59,573 nucleotides of DNA from Prochlorococcus sp. AG-402-P16 (GTDB taxonomy: Bacteria; Cyanobacteriota; Cyanobacteriia; PCC-6307; Cyanobiaceae), in assembly GCA_003216295.1 (NCBI GenBank), contig QCJB01000009.1, positions 1 through 59,573 of the forward strand. The letters run 5' to 3'. The notes beneath the pieces are model-generated. The model worked only from the letters and a program-made list of their open reading frames with translations. It searched no databases and was not told the origin of the DNA. The first letter of the stretch is position 1, and every line of letters begins with the position of its first letter. Made by a program: the position numbers and the translations under genes. Positions 19,909-28,112 of the stretch are shown in pieces.

Positions 19909-21072
19909 GTGAATATTCAACTAGGACGCACCAAAACTGTCAGAAGAGCCTACGGAATCGATGAAATTGCATTGGTACCGGGCAGCCGAACAGTTGATCC
20001 TGAAATCACAAACACAAATTGGAAAATCGGAAGTATTGAAAGAGATATTCCAATCATCGCAAGTGCAATGGATGGAGTTGTCGATGTAAATATGGCCGTC
20101 GAATTATCAAAGATGGGGGCTCTAGGTGTTTTAAATCTAGAAGGAGTTCAAACCAGGTATGAGGATCCAGAACCCGTTTTAAATAAAATCTGCTCAACTG
20201 GTAAGGAGAACTTTGTTCCTCTAATGCAGGAAATTTATAAACAGCCGATAAAGGAAGAACTAATTTTAAAAAGAATACAAGAAATTACACAAAGAGGTGG
20301 TATCGCAGCTGTAAGTGGAACCCCATTAGCTGCTATAAGATACAGAAATGTAATAAAAGAATCAGAAGCAGATTTATTTTTTCTTCAAGCAACAGTAGTT
20401 TCAACAGAACATATAGGCAAAGAAGGAAACCAAAATCTAGATCTTTTTGAACTTTGCAAAAACCTAGGGATACCAGTTGCAGTTGGTAATTGTGTTACTT
20501 ATGAAGTTTCTTTGAAATTAATGAGAGCAGGGGCAGCGGCTGTAATGGTTGGAATAGGTCCTGGCGCAGCATGTACTTCCAGAGGTGTATTGGGTGTGGG
20601 CATTCCACAAGCAACATCAATTTCTGATTGTGCTGCGGCAAGGGATGCCTATCAAAAGGAAAGCGGTAAATATGTTCCAATTATTGCTGATGGAGGAATT
20701 ATTACAGGTGGAGATATTTGTAAATGCCTGGCTTGTGGAGCCGATTCTGTAATGATTGGATCTCCCATAGCAAGATCTAATGAAGCTCCTGGGAAAGGTT
20801 TTCATTGGGGCATGGCGACTCCAAGTCCAGTTCTTCCCAGAGGGACAAGAATTAAAGTTGGAACCACAGGAAGTTTAAAAAGTATTCTTTGTGGCCCTGC
20901 GATTCTTGATGATGGTACTCACAACTTATTGGGAGCTATAAAAACCTCTATGGGAACACTTGGAGCTACAAATATCAAAGAAATGCAAAAAGTTGAAGTT
21001 GTCGTGGCACCTTCTTTGTTAACAGAAGGAAAGGTTTACCAAAAAGCGCAACAACTAGGGATGGGTAAATAA
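19909..21072 (+). CDS. IMP dehydrogenase-like protein, GuaB3 type without CBS domains
   Basis: 387-aa TIM barrel of the IMPDH/GMPR superfamily. DIPIIASAMDGVVD is near residue 46, the active-site loop GIGPGAACTSRGVLGVG near 216-232 contains the nucleophilic Cys, and PIIADGGIITGGDICK near 255 is followed by CGADSVMIGSP. The roughly 110-residue CBS pair inserted in classical GuaB is absent, which is the hallmark of the GuaB3 group in cyanobacteria. The expected reaction is IMP to XMP with NAD+, the guanine-nucleotide branch point, but activity should not be assumed equal to GuaB. The start is GTG, divergent from gyrA. The Yfr1 sRNA follows directly. Confidence 0.88.
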   Translation: MNIQLGRTKTVRRAYGIDEIALVPGSRTVDPEITNTNWKIGSIERDIPIIASAMDGVVDVNMAVELSKMGALGVLNLEGVQTRYEDPEPVLNKICSTGKENFVPLMQEIYKQPIKEELILKRIQEITQRGGIAAVSGTPLAAIRYRNVIKESEADLFFLQATVVSTEHIGKEGNQNLDLFELCKNLGIPVAVGNCVTYEVSLKLMRAGAAAVMVGIGPGAACTSRGVLGVGIPQATSISDCAAARDAYQKESGKYVPIIADGGIITGGDICKCLACGADSVMIGSPIARSNEAPGKGFHWGMATPSPVLPRGTRIKVGTTGSLKSILCGPAILDDGTHNLLGAIKTSMGTLGATNIKEMQKVEVVVAPSLLTEGKVYQKAQQLGMGK

Positions 21073-21107
21073 AGATGCTGAAAGATTTCAGAATTCAATA
21101 CAGCGGT

Positions 21108-21113
21108 TAGAAT
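21108..21113 (+). promoter_or_regulatory. -10 box of the Yfr1 sRNA
   Basis: TAGAAT ends 6 bases before the first base of the Yfr1 5' hairpin, the right distance for a sigma-70 -10 element. No clear -35 box was identified. Confidence 0.55.
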
Positions 21114-21119
21114 TGAGTA

Positions 21120-21179
21120 GTGAGAGCCTTTGCTTTCACACTCCTCACACACAAAAATGCCCGACTCGTTCGGGTTTTT
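21120..21179 (+). ncRNA. yfr1: Yfr1 small regulatory RNA
   Basis: Found between guaB3 and trxA, the known locus of Yfr1 in picocyanobacteria. The parts are in the expected order: a 5' hairpin (GTGAGAGC/GCTTTCAC, 21120-21139), the unpaired ultra-conserved core ACTCCTCACAC (21139-21149), an A-rich spacer, and a terminator hairpin CCCGA-loop-TCGGG (21160-21174) followed by five T. Yfr1 is an abundant RNA of about 55-65 nt that binds Hfq-independently to mRNAs, including outer-membrane porins, through the CU-rich core. The 5' end is inferred from the -10 spacing and the hairpin; it may differ by one or two bases. Confidence 0.93.
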
Positions 21180-21288
21180 CTTATTGAAAGAATAAAGACC
21201 AATATTCAAACTTCATTTAAAAGTGGCAGAAAAACTATTAACAAGCAAAATACTATTGTTATGATCAAGTTCTTAAAACTTTTAAGGT

Positions 21289-21612
21289 ATGTCCACTGCT
21301 TCTGCTGTAACTGATTCTTCCTTCGAGAAAGAAGTCCTCCAGAGTGACGTTCCTGTTTTGGTTGATTTTTGGGCTCCTTGGTGCGGCCCCTGCAGAATGG
21401 TTGCACCAATCGTTGAAGAGATCTCCAAAGATTTTGAAGACAAAATAAAAGTTTTCAAATTAAACACTGACGAGAACCCAAATGTTGCTAGTCAATATGG
21501 AATTAGAAGCATTCCTACATTGATGATTTTCAAAGGGGGGCAAAAAGTAGATACTGTTGTTGGGGCAGTACCTAAAGCAACTCTCTCAGGAACTATCTCT
21601 AAGCACCTTTAA
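21289..21612 (+). CDS. trxA: Thioredoxin (TrxA, m-type)
   Basis: 107-aa thioredoxin that reduces target disulfides, fed by ferredoxin-thioredoxin or NADPH-thioredoxin reductase; in cyanobacteria it controls Calvin cycle and pentose phosphate enzymes. The active site WCGPC is at residues 31-35, with the cis-proline region [12 protein letters not shown] near 74-85. Length and motifs are canonical. The Yfr1 sRNA ends 109 bases upstream, and hisH follows after 55 bases on the same strand. Confidence 0.96.
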   Translation: MSTASAVTDSSFEKEVLQSDVPVLVDFWAPWCGPCRMVAPIVEEISKDFEDKIKVFKLNTDENPNVASQYGIRSIPTLMIFKGGQKVDTVVGAVPKATLSGTISKHL

Positions 21613-21667
21613 TATAATTTCAATGATTAGTTTTAAATGCCTACCAGATTATTACTAGGTAAATGCA

Positions 21668-22297
21668 TTGACGAAAATTGGATTAATTGATTACGGGATG
21701 GGTAATCTGTTTTCAGTTCAGCAAGCATTCAAAAGACTTAAACAACCTTTGGATATTGTTAGTAATTTAAATGCTTTAAAAACTTGCGATGCCTTAATTC
21801 TCCCTGGTGTAGGAGCTTTTGATCCTGCAATGATTAATTTACAAAATACAGATCTAATACCTTCAATAATAGATTGGGTTAATAATGGTAAACCTTTGCT
21901 TGGTATTTGCTTGGGTCTGCAACTCTTATTTGAAGGCAGTGATGAAGGGACTCTAAATGGCTTGGGAGTAATAAAAGGGCAAATCAGAAGACTACCTCAA
22001 GAAAAAAATGAAAGAATTCCTCATATTGGTTGGTCTTTAATATCAAAAACAAATGAATGCCCTATTTTCGAAAATGATTCTGACAGTAATTGGATGTATT
22101 TTGTTCATTCCTATTCGGCATACCCTTTAGAAGAAAAAAATATAGCAGCCGTAACAAAATATGGTACTAGCGATATTTCTTCTGTTGTTTGGCATAAAAA
22201 TACGGGTGCCTGCCAATTTCACCCTGAAAAATCTGGCCTAGCAGGAGAGAGATTGCTTTTTAATTGGATTAATTGGTTAAAAAAATCAAAATACTAA
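21668..22297 (+). CDS. hisH: Imidazole glycerol phosphate synthase, glutaminase subunit
   Basis: Class-I glutamine amidotransferase that supplies ammonia to HisF in histidine synthesis. GMGNLFSV is near residue 10, LPGVGAFDPAM near 45-55, the nucleophile Cys81 in LLGICLGLQLL, and the His-Glu pair in CQFHPEKSG near 183-191. The 209-aa length is typical. A TTG start is used: the only nearby ATG (21663) leads at once to a stop, and the frame begins at TTG with the conserved KIGLIDYGMGN. It is essentially contiguous with rsmD (1-base gap). Confidence 0.94.
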   Translation: MTKIGLIDYGMGNLFSVQQAFKRLKQPLDIVSNLNALKTCDALILPGVGAFDPAMINLQNTDLIPSIIDWVNNGKPLLGICLGLQLLFEGSDEGTLNGLGVIKGQIRRLPQEKNERIPHIGWSLISKTNECPIFENDSDSNWMYFVHSYSAYPLEEKNIAAVTKYGTSDISSVVWHKNTGACQFHPEKSGLAGERLLFNWINWLKKSKY

Positions 22298-22298
22298 T

Positions 22299-22934
22299 TT
22301 GCGAGGAAACCTAAAACTTATTTCCGGAATAAGGATTCGAAGTCCTTTAAACAACCTTACTAGGCCTACTACTTCAAAAGTTAGAGAGGCAATAATTAAT
22401 ATTCTTGGCAAAGATCTTGAAGATGCTTCTTGGCTAGACCTTTGCAGTGGAAGTGGAGTCATGGCATGCGAGGCTCTTCAGAAAGGTTTAAAAAGAATTC
22501 TTGCCATTGAAAAGAAGAGAGCCACAGCTCAAATATGTAAACTTAATTTGACAGATATTTCCTCTAAACTTAACCCCCAAGTTAACGTTGAATTAATTTG
22601 CGATGATGTAATTTCATTTCTAAAAAAGGGACCTAAGAACAAAAAAATCAAATTCCTTCAAGATTTTCCGAATAAAGATCAAAAATTTGATTTTATTTTT
22701 CTCGACCCTCCTTACGACTCAGGGATTTATGAACTTTGTCAAAAGTATTTGTTATCAAAAGAATGGATCAAAAAATCATCAACCTTAATATGCGAATATT
22801 CGTCAAAATCACAGCCAGAGATACATAATGGATGGAAATTAAATAAAGAAAAAAATTATGGGAATACTTCTCTTATGTTTCTTACTCCCAATCAGGCATT
22901 GAGCTGCTTCGACGATACTGATTCCATGCACTGA
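22299..22934 (+). CDS. rsmD: 16S rRNA (guanine966-N2)-methyltransferase RsmD
   Basis: SAM-dependent methyltransferase of small-subunit r[22 protein letters not shown] near residues 14-32 is the RsmD signature. Motif I reads [16 protein letters not shown] near 50-65, LAIEKKRA is the post-I acidic loop, and the catalytic DPPY ([13 protein letters not shown]) is near 139. The 211-aa length is slightly long. The start is TTG, 1 base after hisH. The last 53 bases are overlapped on the opposite strand by petG. Confidence 0.9.
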
Positions 22935-23001
22935 CAAAAAGACCTAACAATGTAATGGGAACTAATCCAAGAACAATCCCACAAAGGAGAGGCTCAATCA
23001 T
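22882..23001 (-). CDS. petG: Cytochrome b6f complex subunit 5, PetG (39 aa)
   Basis: Translating the minus strand from the ATG at 23001 gives 39 residues beginning [19 protein letters not shown] and ending ...[14 protein letters not shown]. This is the canonical PetG sequence: a single membrane helix (about residues 5-25) followed by the WNQYRR stromal end. PetG is a small peripheral helix required for assembly of the b6f complex in the thylakoid. The 3' third lies antisense to the end of rsmD (53-base overlap), and the promoter side faces the divergent cytM gene, 54 bases away. Confidence 0.93.
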
Positions 23002-23054
23002 TGGCTAAAATTTTTTAAACTATTAAAACAATTCTTTCATGTCGGAGAGGTTTA

Positions 23055-23444
23055 GTGAATACCCCGTCATCAAAATCATTAATAAATCAAAGTCAAAAGA
23101 TTAGCTCTTGGAGAATTTTCTTTTTATCTTTGGCCACTATTGCTTCGTTAATTTTGCTTTGGACCCTAGGAAGCTTTCACAATGATCCTTTTATAACTGA
23201 AACATTATCTATTAATGGTGACGTTTTGTCTGGTAGCAAATTGTTCAAAATCAATTGTGTTGGTTGCCATGGTATTTCAGCTCAAGGTCTTGTCGGTCCA
23301 GACCTCCACGAAGTAACAAAGGAATTAAGTGATAAAAAAATTGTTAACCAAGTCATTAAAGGTCTAACTCCACCAATGCCAAGCTTTGAAATCGAACCAA
23401 AATCAATGGCTGACCTACTGGCATACATGCATTCATTAAACTAA
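23055..23444 (+). CDS. cytM: Cytochrome c-M (CytM)
   Basis: 129-aa membrane-anchored class I c-type cytochrome. A single hydrophobic segment at about residues 20-40 acts as an uncleaved anchor. The haem motif CVGCH is at 68-72, followed by GLVGPDLHEVTKE. TPPMPSF near 106 provides the axial Met, and MADLLAYMHSLN closes the domain. This matches CytM of Synechocystis closely in layout. CytM modulates the balance of photosynthetic and respiratory electron flow; its partner is not certain. The start is GTG. It is divergent from petG, which also belongs to the electron transport chain, and is followed by a methyltransferase gene after 2 bases. Confidence 0.9.
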   Translation: MNTPSSKSLINQSQKISSWRIFFLSLATIASLILLWTLGSFHNDPFITETLSINGDVLSGSKLFKINCVGCHGISAQGLVGPDLHEVTKELSDKKIVNQVIKGLTPPMPSFEIEPKSMADLLAYMHSLN

Positions 23445-23446
23445 AA

Positions 23447-24184
23447 GTGTATTTAAAAAAAACATTAAAAGTGGTTCTTGTTGAACCCGCAGGGACAATC
23501 AATGTTGGAAGCGTAGCAAGACTATGTGAAAACTTTGGGATTGAGGAATTAAGACTAGTTTGTCCTAAATGTGATCATTTAGCTCCAGAAACAAAAAAAA
23601 TGGCAGTAAGGGGACTAAAAATCCTTGAAGAAGCGAGTATATACAAAAACCTAAATTCGGCACTCATAGATTGCTCCAGAATTATTGCTACTTGTGGAAG
23701 AAAAGATCATGGAGAAATTCCTCTTCACTCCAATAAAGATGCGCTTCGCTGGGCATTACAAGCAAACAAGAAAGAGACAATTGCTTTGGTTTTTGGAAGA
23801 GAAAACCGAGGCTTATCTAATGAAGAGCTTCTAAAAGCAAATAAAGTAATCAGCCTTAATACAAATAAAAATTATCCATCACTTAATCTTTCTCATGCAG
23901 TAGCAATTGTTCTTCATCAATTAAATGACTTTAATCATCTTGAGGTATTGAAAACCAATGCAACAACAAGACATCCTGCAAATTTAATTAAATTAGAAGA
24001 TTGTATTAATGATGCGGGAAGGCTATTGCTAGATATTGGTTTCTTAATGAAACATACATATACAGCTAAGATGGCAAAAGTTAAGAAATTACTTTTAAGA
24101 GCAGAGATTAAAGATGAAGAAGTTGCATTAATTAGAGGGATAATCAGCCAAGTCAGGTGGGCAATTAAAAATAAAAATGATTAA
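23447..24184 (+). CDS. SpoU/TrmH-family RNA 2'-O-methyltransferase (TrmJ-like)
   Basis: SPOUT-fold methyltransferase. VVLVEPAGTINVGSVARLCENFG (near residues 10-32) is SpoU motif 1, IALVFGRENRGLSNEEL near 112-128 is motif 2, and YPSLNLSHAVAIVLHQL near 143-159 is motif 3 that forms the SAM knot. The extra C-terminal helical extension (about 175-245) is typical of TrmJ, which methylates the tRNA anticodon-loop position 32, but other TrmH targets cannot be excluded. The start is GTG, 2 bases after cytM, so cotranscription is likely. Confidence 0.86.
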   Translation: MYLKKTLKVVLVEPAGTINVGSVARLCENFGIEELRLVCPKCDHLAPETKKMAVRGLKILEEASIYKNLNSALIDCSRIIATCGRKDHGEIPLHSNKDALRWALQANKKETIALVFGRENRGLSNEELLKANKVISLNTNKNYPSLNLSHAVAIVLHQLNDFNHLEVLKTNATTRHPANLIKLEDCINDAGRLLLDIGFLMKHTYTAKMAKVKKLLLRAEIKDEEVALIRGIISQVRWAIKNKND

Positions 24185-24231
24185 TTAAGATTAAAAGCTA
24201 GAATAAAAAAATAAATATATATATTTTTTTA

Positions 24232-25293
24232 TTGAGAAAAGTGAAAAATCATTTCAAAGTAATCACTAATATAATTTTAACAAGTATCAGCTTATCTGTG
24301 GGGCTTGGAACTTTCCTTAAAATTGTTGGTCCTATTCATCAAATTAATAAAGAAAATAGAAAAATCAATATCGTAGGGGAATTAAGAAAGATCAATGAGA
24401 AAGAATCTGCAAAAATTGATTCACAATCATTATTATCAAATAAGTTAGATGGTTTTAGAAAATTAGAAGAATTAAATATTTTATGGGAATCTTTGATAAG
24501 CCAGAATCCTGATTTAGAAGTAAGTTGTTTTTTCTTGTCAATAGATGATAAGGCTTATGCAGAAATAAACTCTGAGATTAATTTACCTGCCGCAAGTAGT
24601 ATAAAAGTGCCTATTCTCATTGTTTTACTAACAATGATCGATAGTAAAGAAATATTATGGAATGAAGAATTAATTCTTACAGAGGATTCACTAGGTAGTG
24701 GATCTGGATGGATGGCTTATGAAAAACTTGGAGTAAAGTTTCCTATTTTCGAAGTTGCATCAGAAATGATTAGAGTGAGTGACAATACAGCAACAAATCT
24801 GTTAATCAAAAGACTAGGAGGTATAAATCTGATTAACAAAAAATTCAAGCAACTAGGGTTGAAAAATACTAAAATAAATAACTATCTTCCTGATCTAAAA
24901 GGCACCAATATAACTTCTTCAAAGGATTTAATAATTGCAATGACTTTAGTTGATAATGGTTATCTTCTCAGTAGTCGTTCCAGAGATATTTTTAGAGAGA
25001 TAATGAGAAATTCAAAAACAAACACATTAATTCCTTCTGGAATTTTAAGAGGCCTAGGCAAGGAAGCAGAAGATATTGACTATCATTTATCCCTCAAAGG
25101 TTATACGGTTTACAACAAAACCGGTGACATTGGTATCTCATATTCAGATATTGGCTTGATTCAAACTCCTCAAAACTCAAGAGCAATTGCAAGTTTTATA
25201 GTCAAAGGTCCATTTAATGATCCAAGGTCACCCGAGTTGATAAGGAAATTATCCGAACAATTAATACCTTTTTTAGAGCAAGCTAAAAAATAG
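24232..25293 (+). CDS. Class A beta-lactamase-fold serine hydrolase
   Basis: 353-aa protein with an N-terminal hydrophobic signal or anchor (about residues 10-30) and the serine beta-lactamase/DD-peptidase motifs in order: SSIKVPI (SxxK, near residue 123), RVSDNTATN (SDN, near 182) and YNKTGDIG (KTG, near 295). Such chromosomal proteins in Prochlorococcus are probably periplasmic peptidoglycan-related hydrolases rather than resistance enzymes; this is inference. Starts at TTG 24232 or GTG 24241 are both possible, differing by three residues. Confidence 0.85.
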   Translation: MRKVKNHFKVITNIILTSISLSVGLGTFLKIVGPIHQINKENRKINIVGELRKINEKESAKIDSQSLLSNKLDGFRKLEELNILWESLISQNPDLEVSCFFLSIDDKAYAEINSEINLPAASSIKVPILIVLLTMIDSKEILWNEELILTEDSLGSGSGWMAYEKLGVKFPIFEVASEMIRVSDNTATNLLIKRLGGINLINKKFKQLGLKNTKINNYLPDLKGTNITSSKDLIIAMTLVDNGYLLSSRSRDIFREIMRNSKTNTLIPSGILRGLGKEAEDIDYHLSLKGYTVYNKTGDIGISYSDIGLIQTPQNSRAIASFIVKGPFNDPRSPELIRKLSEQLIPFLEQAKK

Positions 25294-25420
25294 CATACGG
25301 TAAATTAGAAGCTTTAGTCAGCAAGTTAAAAAAATAGCCTTTCATTATCATTTTTTTTTTGAACTTTATCAATCTAAAGAGACCTGCTTATGAAACAATC
25401 TTGTTACTAGTACTAAGAAA

Positions 25421-26509
25421 GTGAGCTCAACAAGAAAACGCAGAGTTTTTCCCTTCACTTCAGTGATTGGACAAGAGGAAATGAAGCTAGCACTTCTTCT
25501 AAATGTTATTGACCCGAGAATTGGCGGTGTAATGATAATGGGAGATAGGGGTACTGGGAAATCCACAACCATTCGAGCACTTGCTGATCTTCTTCCTGCT
25601 ATAGAAGTAGTTGAAGGCGATCCCTACAACAGCTCGCTTGATGATCCGGACCTGCAAAGTAATGATGTCAGAGAGCGAATAGAAAGTGGCAATGATATAC
25701 AAAAAGGAGAAAAACAAGTACCAATGATCGATCTGCCTTTAGGAGCGACAGAGGATAGGCTCTGTGGAACTATTGATATTGAAAAGGCTCTTAGTGAAGG
25801 TGTTAGGGCTTTCGAACCAGGTCTTCTCGCTAAAGCAAATAGAGGTTTGCTTTATGTTGATGAAGTTAACCTGTTAGATGATCATCTTGTTGACGTCCTA
25901 CTCGACTCAGCAGCCTCAGGATGGAATACCGTTGAACGTGAAGGAATTTCTATACGCCATCCAGCAAGGTTTGTACTTATTGGTTCAGGAAACCCAGAAG
26001 AAGGCGAATTAAGACCACAGTTACTTGATCGTTTTGGAATGAGTGTTGAGGTAAGAACAGTAAGAGAAGCTAAGCTTCGCGTTCAAGTTGTTGATCAACG
26101 TACAGCATTTGATAATAATCCAGATGCTTTCAGCGATTCAGTCCAGGAAAATCAGGACTCGCTTCAACAAAAAGTCGTTAATGCTCAAAATTTGCTTAAT
26201 GAAGTCAATATCGATGAAGACCTGAGATTAAGAATATCTGCCGTTTGTGGTGAACTTGATGTTGATGGGCTTAGAGGAGATATTGTTACTAATAGGGCTG
26301 CTAGAGCACTCGCCGCATTTGAAGGAAGAAAAGAAGTAACGGAAGAAGATATTGCCCGTGTTGTCTCAACAGCTTTAAGGCATAGGCTTCGGAAAGATCC
26401 ACTTGAGCAAGTCGATTCTGGAGATAGAGTAATCAAAGCTTTTTGCAAAGTATTTGAAAGAAGTGAAACTAATGACGTTTCTGAATTTGAACTTTCTACA
26501 ACAAATTAA
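25421..26509 (+). CDS. chlI: Magnesium chelatase ATPase subunit I
   Basis: AAA+ motor that, with ChlD and ChlH, inserts Mg2+ into protoporphyrin IX, the first committed step to (divinyl) chlorophyll. Walker [10 protein letters not shown] is near residues 41-49, the [10 protein letters not shown] motif near 105, Walker [18 protein letters not shown] near 142-158 and sensor 1 [19 protein letters not shown] near 190. The 362-aa length is standard. It starts with GTG; ruvC begins immediately after its stop (no intervening base). Confidence 0.96.
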   Translation: MSSTRKRRVFPFTSVIGQEEMKLALLLNVIDPRIGGVMIMGDRGTGKSTTIRALADLLPAIEVVEGDPYNSSLDDPDLQSNDVRERIESGNDIQKGEKQVPMIDLPLGATEDRLCGTIDIEKALSEGVRAFEPGLLAKANRGLLYVDEVNLLDDHLVDVLLDSAASGWNTVEREGISIRHPARFVLIGSGNPEEGELRPQLLDRFGMSVEVRTVREAKLRVQVVDQRTAFDNNPDAFSDSVQENQDSLQQKVVNAQNLLNEVNIDEDLRLRISAVCGELDVDGLRGDIVTNRAARALAAFEGRKEVTEEDIARVVSTALRHRLRKDPLEQVDSGDRVIKAFCKVFERSETNDVSEFELSTTN

Positions 26510-26974
26510 GTGAGAATAATAGGAATAGATCCGGGACTTGCAAGGGTAGGTTATGGAATAATTGATGAAATAGAAGGTAAGAAGAAAATGCTAGATTGCG
26601 GAATTATAGAGACAAAATCAACACAAAAAGAAGAAAAAAGACTATTAGAAATTTCTAACGACTTAAGCTCAATCATAAAAAGATGGAACCCTGACTCTGC
26701 AGCAGTTGAAAAGTTTTTTTTCTATCGTTCCAGTTCAACAATAAGTGTTGTTCAAGCTCGTGGGGTAATAATGATGATCTTAGGAAAATATGATCTATCA
26801 ATTAAAGAATTTCCACCAATGCAAATCAAACTTGCTGTTACTGGTTTTGGCCATTCAGATAAAAATGAGGTTTTAAAATCTGTTATGAATGAACTTAATA
26901 TTTCCTCACCACCAAAACCAGATGATGCTGCAGATGCCTTAGCAATTGCACTAACTGGAATCTATCTTCTTTAG
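26510..26974 (+). CDS. ruvC: Holliday junction resolvase RuvC
   Basis: Endonuclease that cleaves four-way DNA junctions. [15 protein letters not shown] at residues 2-16 contains the first catalytic Asp, AAVEKFFF near 65-72 contains the catalytic Glu, and [14 protein letters not shown] near 135-148 contains the last two acidic residues. The 154-aa length is typical. The start is GTG, directly after the chlI stop. Confidence 0.95.
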   Translation: MRIIGIDPGLARVGYGIIDEIEGKKKMLDCGIIETKSTQKEEKRLLEISNDLSSIIKRWNPDSAAVEKFFFYRSSSTISVVQARGVIMMILGKYDLSIKEFPPMQIKLAVTGFGHSDKNEVLKSVMNELNISSPPKPDDAADALAIALTGIYLL

Positions 26975-26990
26975 ATAAAAAATTTAAAAA

Positions 26991-27578
26991 ATGAGTAAAA
27001 TTATTAAATCAGAAAAAGAAATTATAAGAAGAAAGTACAATTTAATTCGTTATTCAAATTCAACCTCAATACATGAAAGAATTAGGACTAATGTGAAGAT
27101 AGCATTACATATCCTTTTAAAAAAATATCAAGGAAGTGGTAAATATATTGGGATTTATTGGCCGCTCAAAGGAGAAGTAGACATAAGATTTCTAAAAGAC
27201 CTTCAAAATCAAAAAATTGCTTTACCTTTAAGCTCAAAAAAAAATGGTATGAAGTACCATGAATGGTCAAAAAACAACCTAGAACCGGATTCAAATGGAA
27301 TCCCCGCTCCCCTAAGAGAGCAAAGTATTCACCCTAGTAAAATTTCTATACTTTTAGTGCCAGGAATAGCTATGGATAAAGAAGGGTACAGATTAGGCTA
27401 CGGAGGAGGATATTTTGATCGTCTTCGTCAAAAAGAGATGTGGAGTTCAATCCCATCATTTGTAGTTATCAGCGATAATTGCATATCAAATATTCCCTTG
27501 CCTCGAGATAAATGGGACTTACCATTTAATGGTTGGATTAGCGAAAAAGGTCTTCATCAAATTGAAGCACTTAAATAA
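26991..27578 (+). CDS. 5-Formyltetrahydrofolate cyclo-ligase
   Basis: Converts 5-formyl-THF to 5,10-methenyl-THF with ATP. The basic N-terminus with an RRKYNLIR stretch matches the K/RxxxR start of the family, YIGIYWPLKGEVDIRF lies near residue 47, and the signature LGYGGGYFDR, the phosphate-binding loop, lies near 134-143. The 195-aa length is standard. It lies 16 bases after ruvC and is probably part of the chlI-ruvC run. It complements folD in one-carbon metabolism but is not adjacent to it. Confidence 0.92.
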   Translation: MSKIIKSEKEIIRRKYNLIRYSNSTSIHERIRTNVKIALHILLKKYQGSGKYIGIYWPLKGEVDIRFLKDLQNQKIALPLSSKKNGMKYHEWSKNNLEPDSNGIPAPLREQSIHPSKISILLVPGIAMDKEGYRLGYGGGYFDRLRQKEMWSSIPSFVVISDNCISNIPLPRDKWDLPFNGWISEKGLHQIEALK

Positions 27579-27617
27579 TTAGCTAGGGTTTAGGATATAA
27601 AAATTATTTGATCTGAG

Positions 27618-28076
27618 GTGACACAAATCAAAGAAAAATCTTTCATCAATACTTACGGAAGTGATTCATTAGACAACCTTGTTGAGCGTCTACAATCAAC
27701 TTCAGATCCTAAACGGCGCTACGAATATATTTTATGGCTAGCAAAAAGCTTACCAAATTTAACTAAAGATCTTCACCTAGAGACGACAAAAGTAAAAGGG
27801 TGCATTTCCGAGGTGTATGTTCTTGGAATTCTTCTTGATGGAAAGATCCAATGGAAAGGATATTCAGATGCACTAATAACCAAAGGATTGCTTGCTTTTC
27901 TCATAAAAGGATTAAATAATTTAACCCCTTCTGAAGTAATCTCTATAGATGAAAGATTCATTGAAATGACAGGGCTCGCCAAAAGCTTGACCCCATCAAG
28001 AGCTAATGGCTTTCTGAACATATTCCTAAAAATGAAAGCTCAAGCGAAAGATCTTTCATCATCAAGCTCTACTTAA
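27618..28076 (+). CDS. sufE: SufE cysteine desulfuration protein
   Basis: Sulfur acceptor that stimulates SufS in iron-sulfur cluster assembly. YILWLAKSLPNLTKDLH near residues 37-53 and VKGCISEVYV near 60-69 hold the sulfur-accepting Cys; MTGLAKSLTPSRANGFLNIFLKMK near 116-139 is the SufE C-terminal block. The 152-aa length is normal. The GTG start follows a short gap after the cyclo-ligase gene. Confidence 0.91.
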   Translation: MTQIKEKSFINTYGSDSLDNLVERLQSTSDPKRRYEYILWLAKSLPNLTKDLHLETTKVKGCISEVYVLGILLDGKIQWKGYSDALITKGLLAFLIKGLNNLTPSEVISIDERFIEMTGLAKSLTPSRANGFLNIFLKMKAQAKDLSSSSST

Positions 28077-28112
28077 AAAAAGTATGAAAAAAAATTGCTG
28101 TTTAATAAAAAC

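Noticed and set aside
24232-25293. Antibiotic-resistance beta-lactamase
   Set aside because: Chromosomal housekeeping context and marine cyanobacterial origin; motifs fit a general serine hydrolase of the fold.
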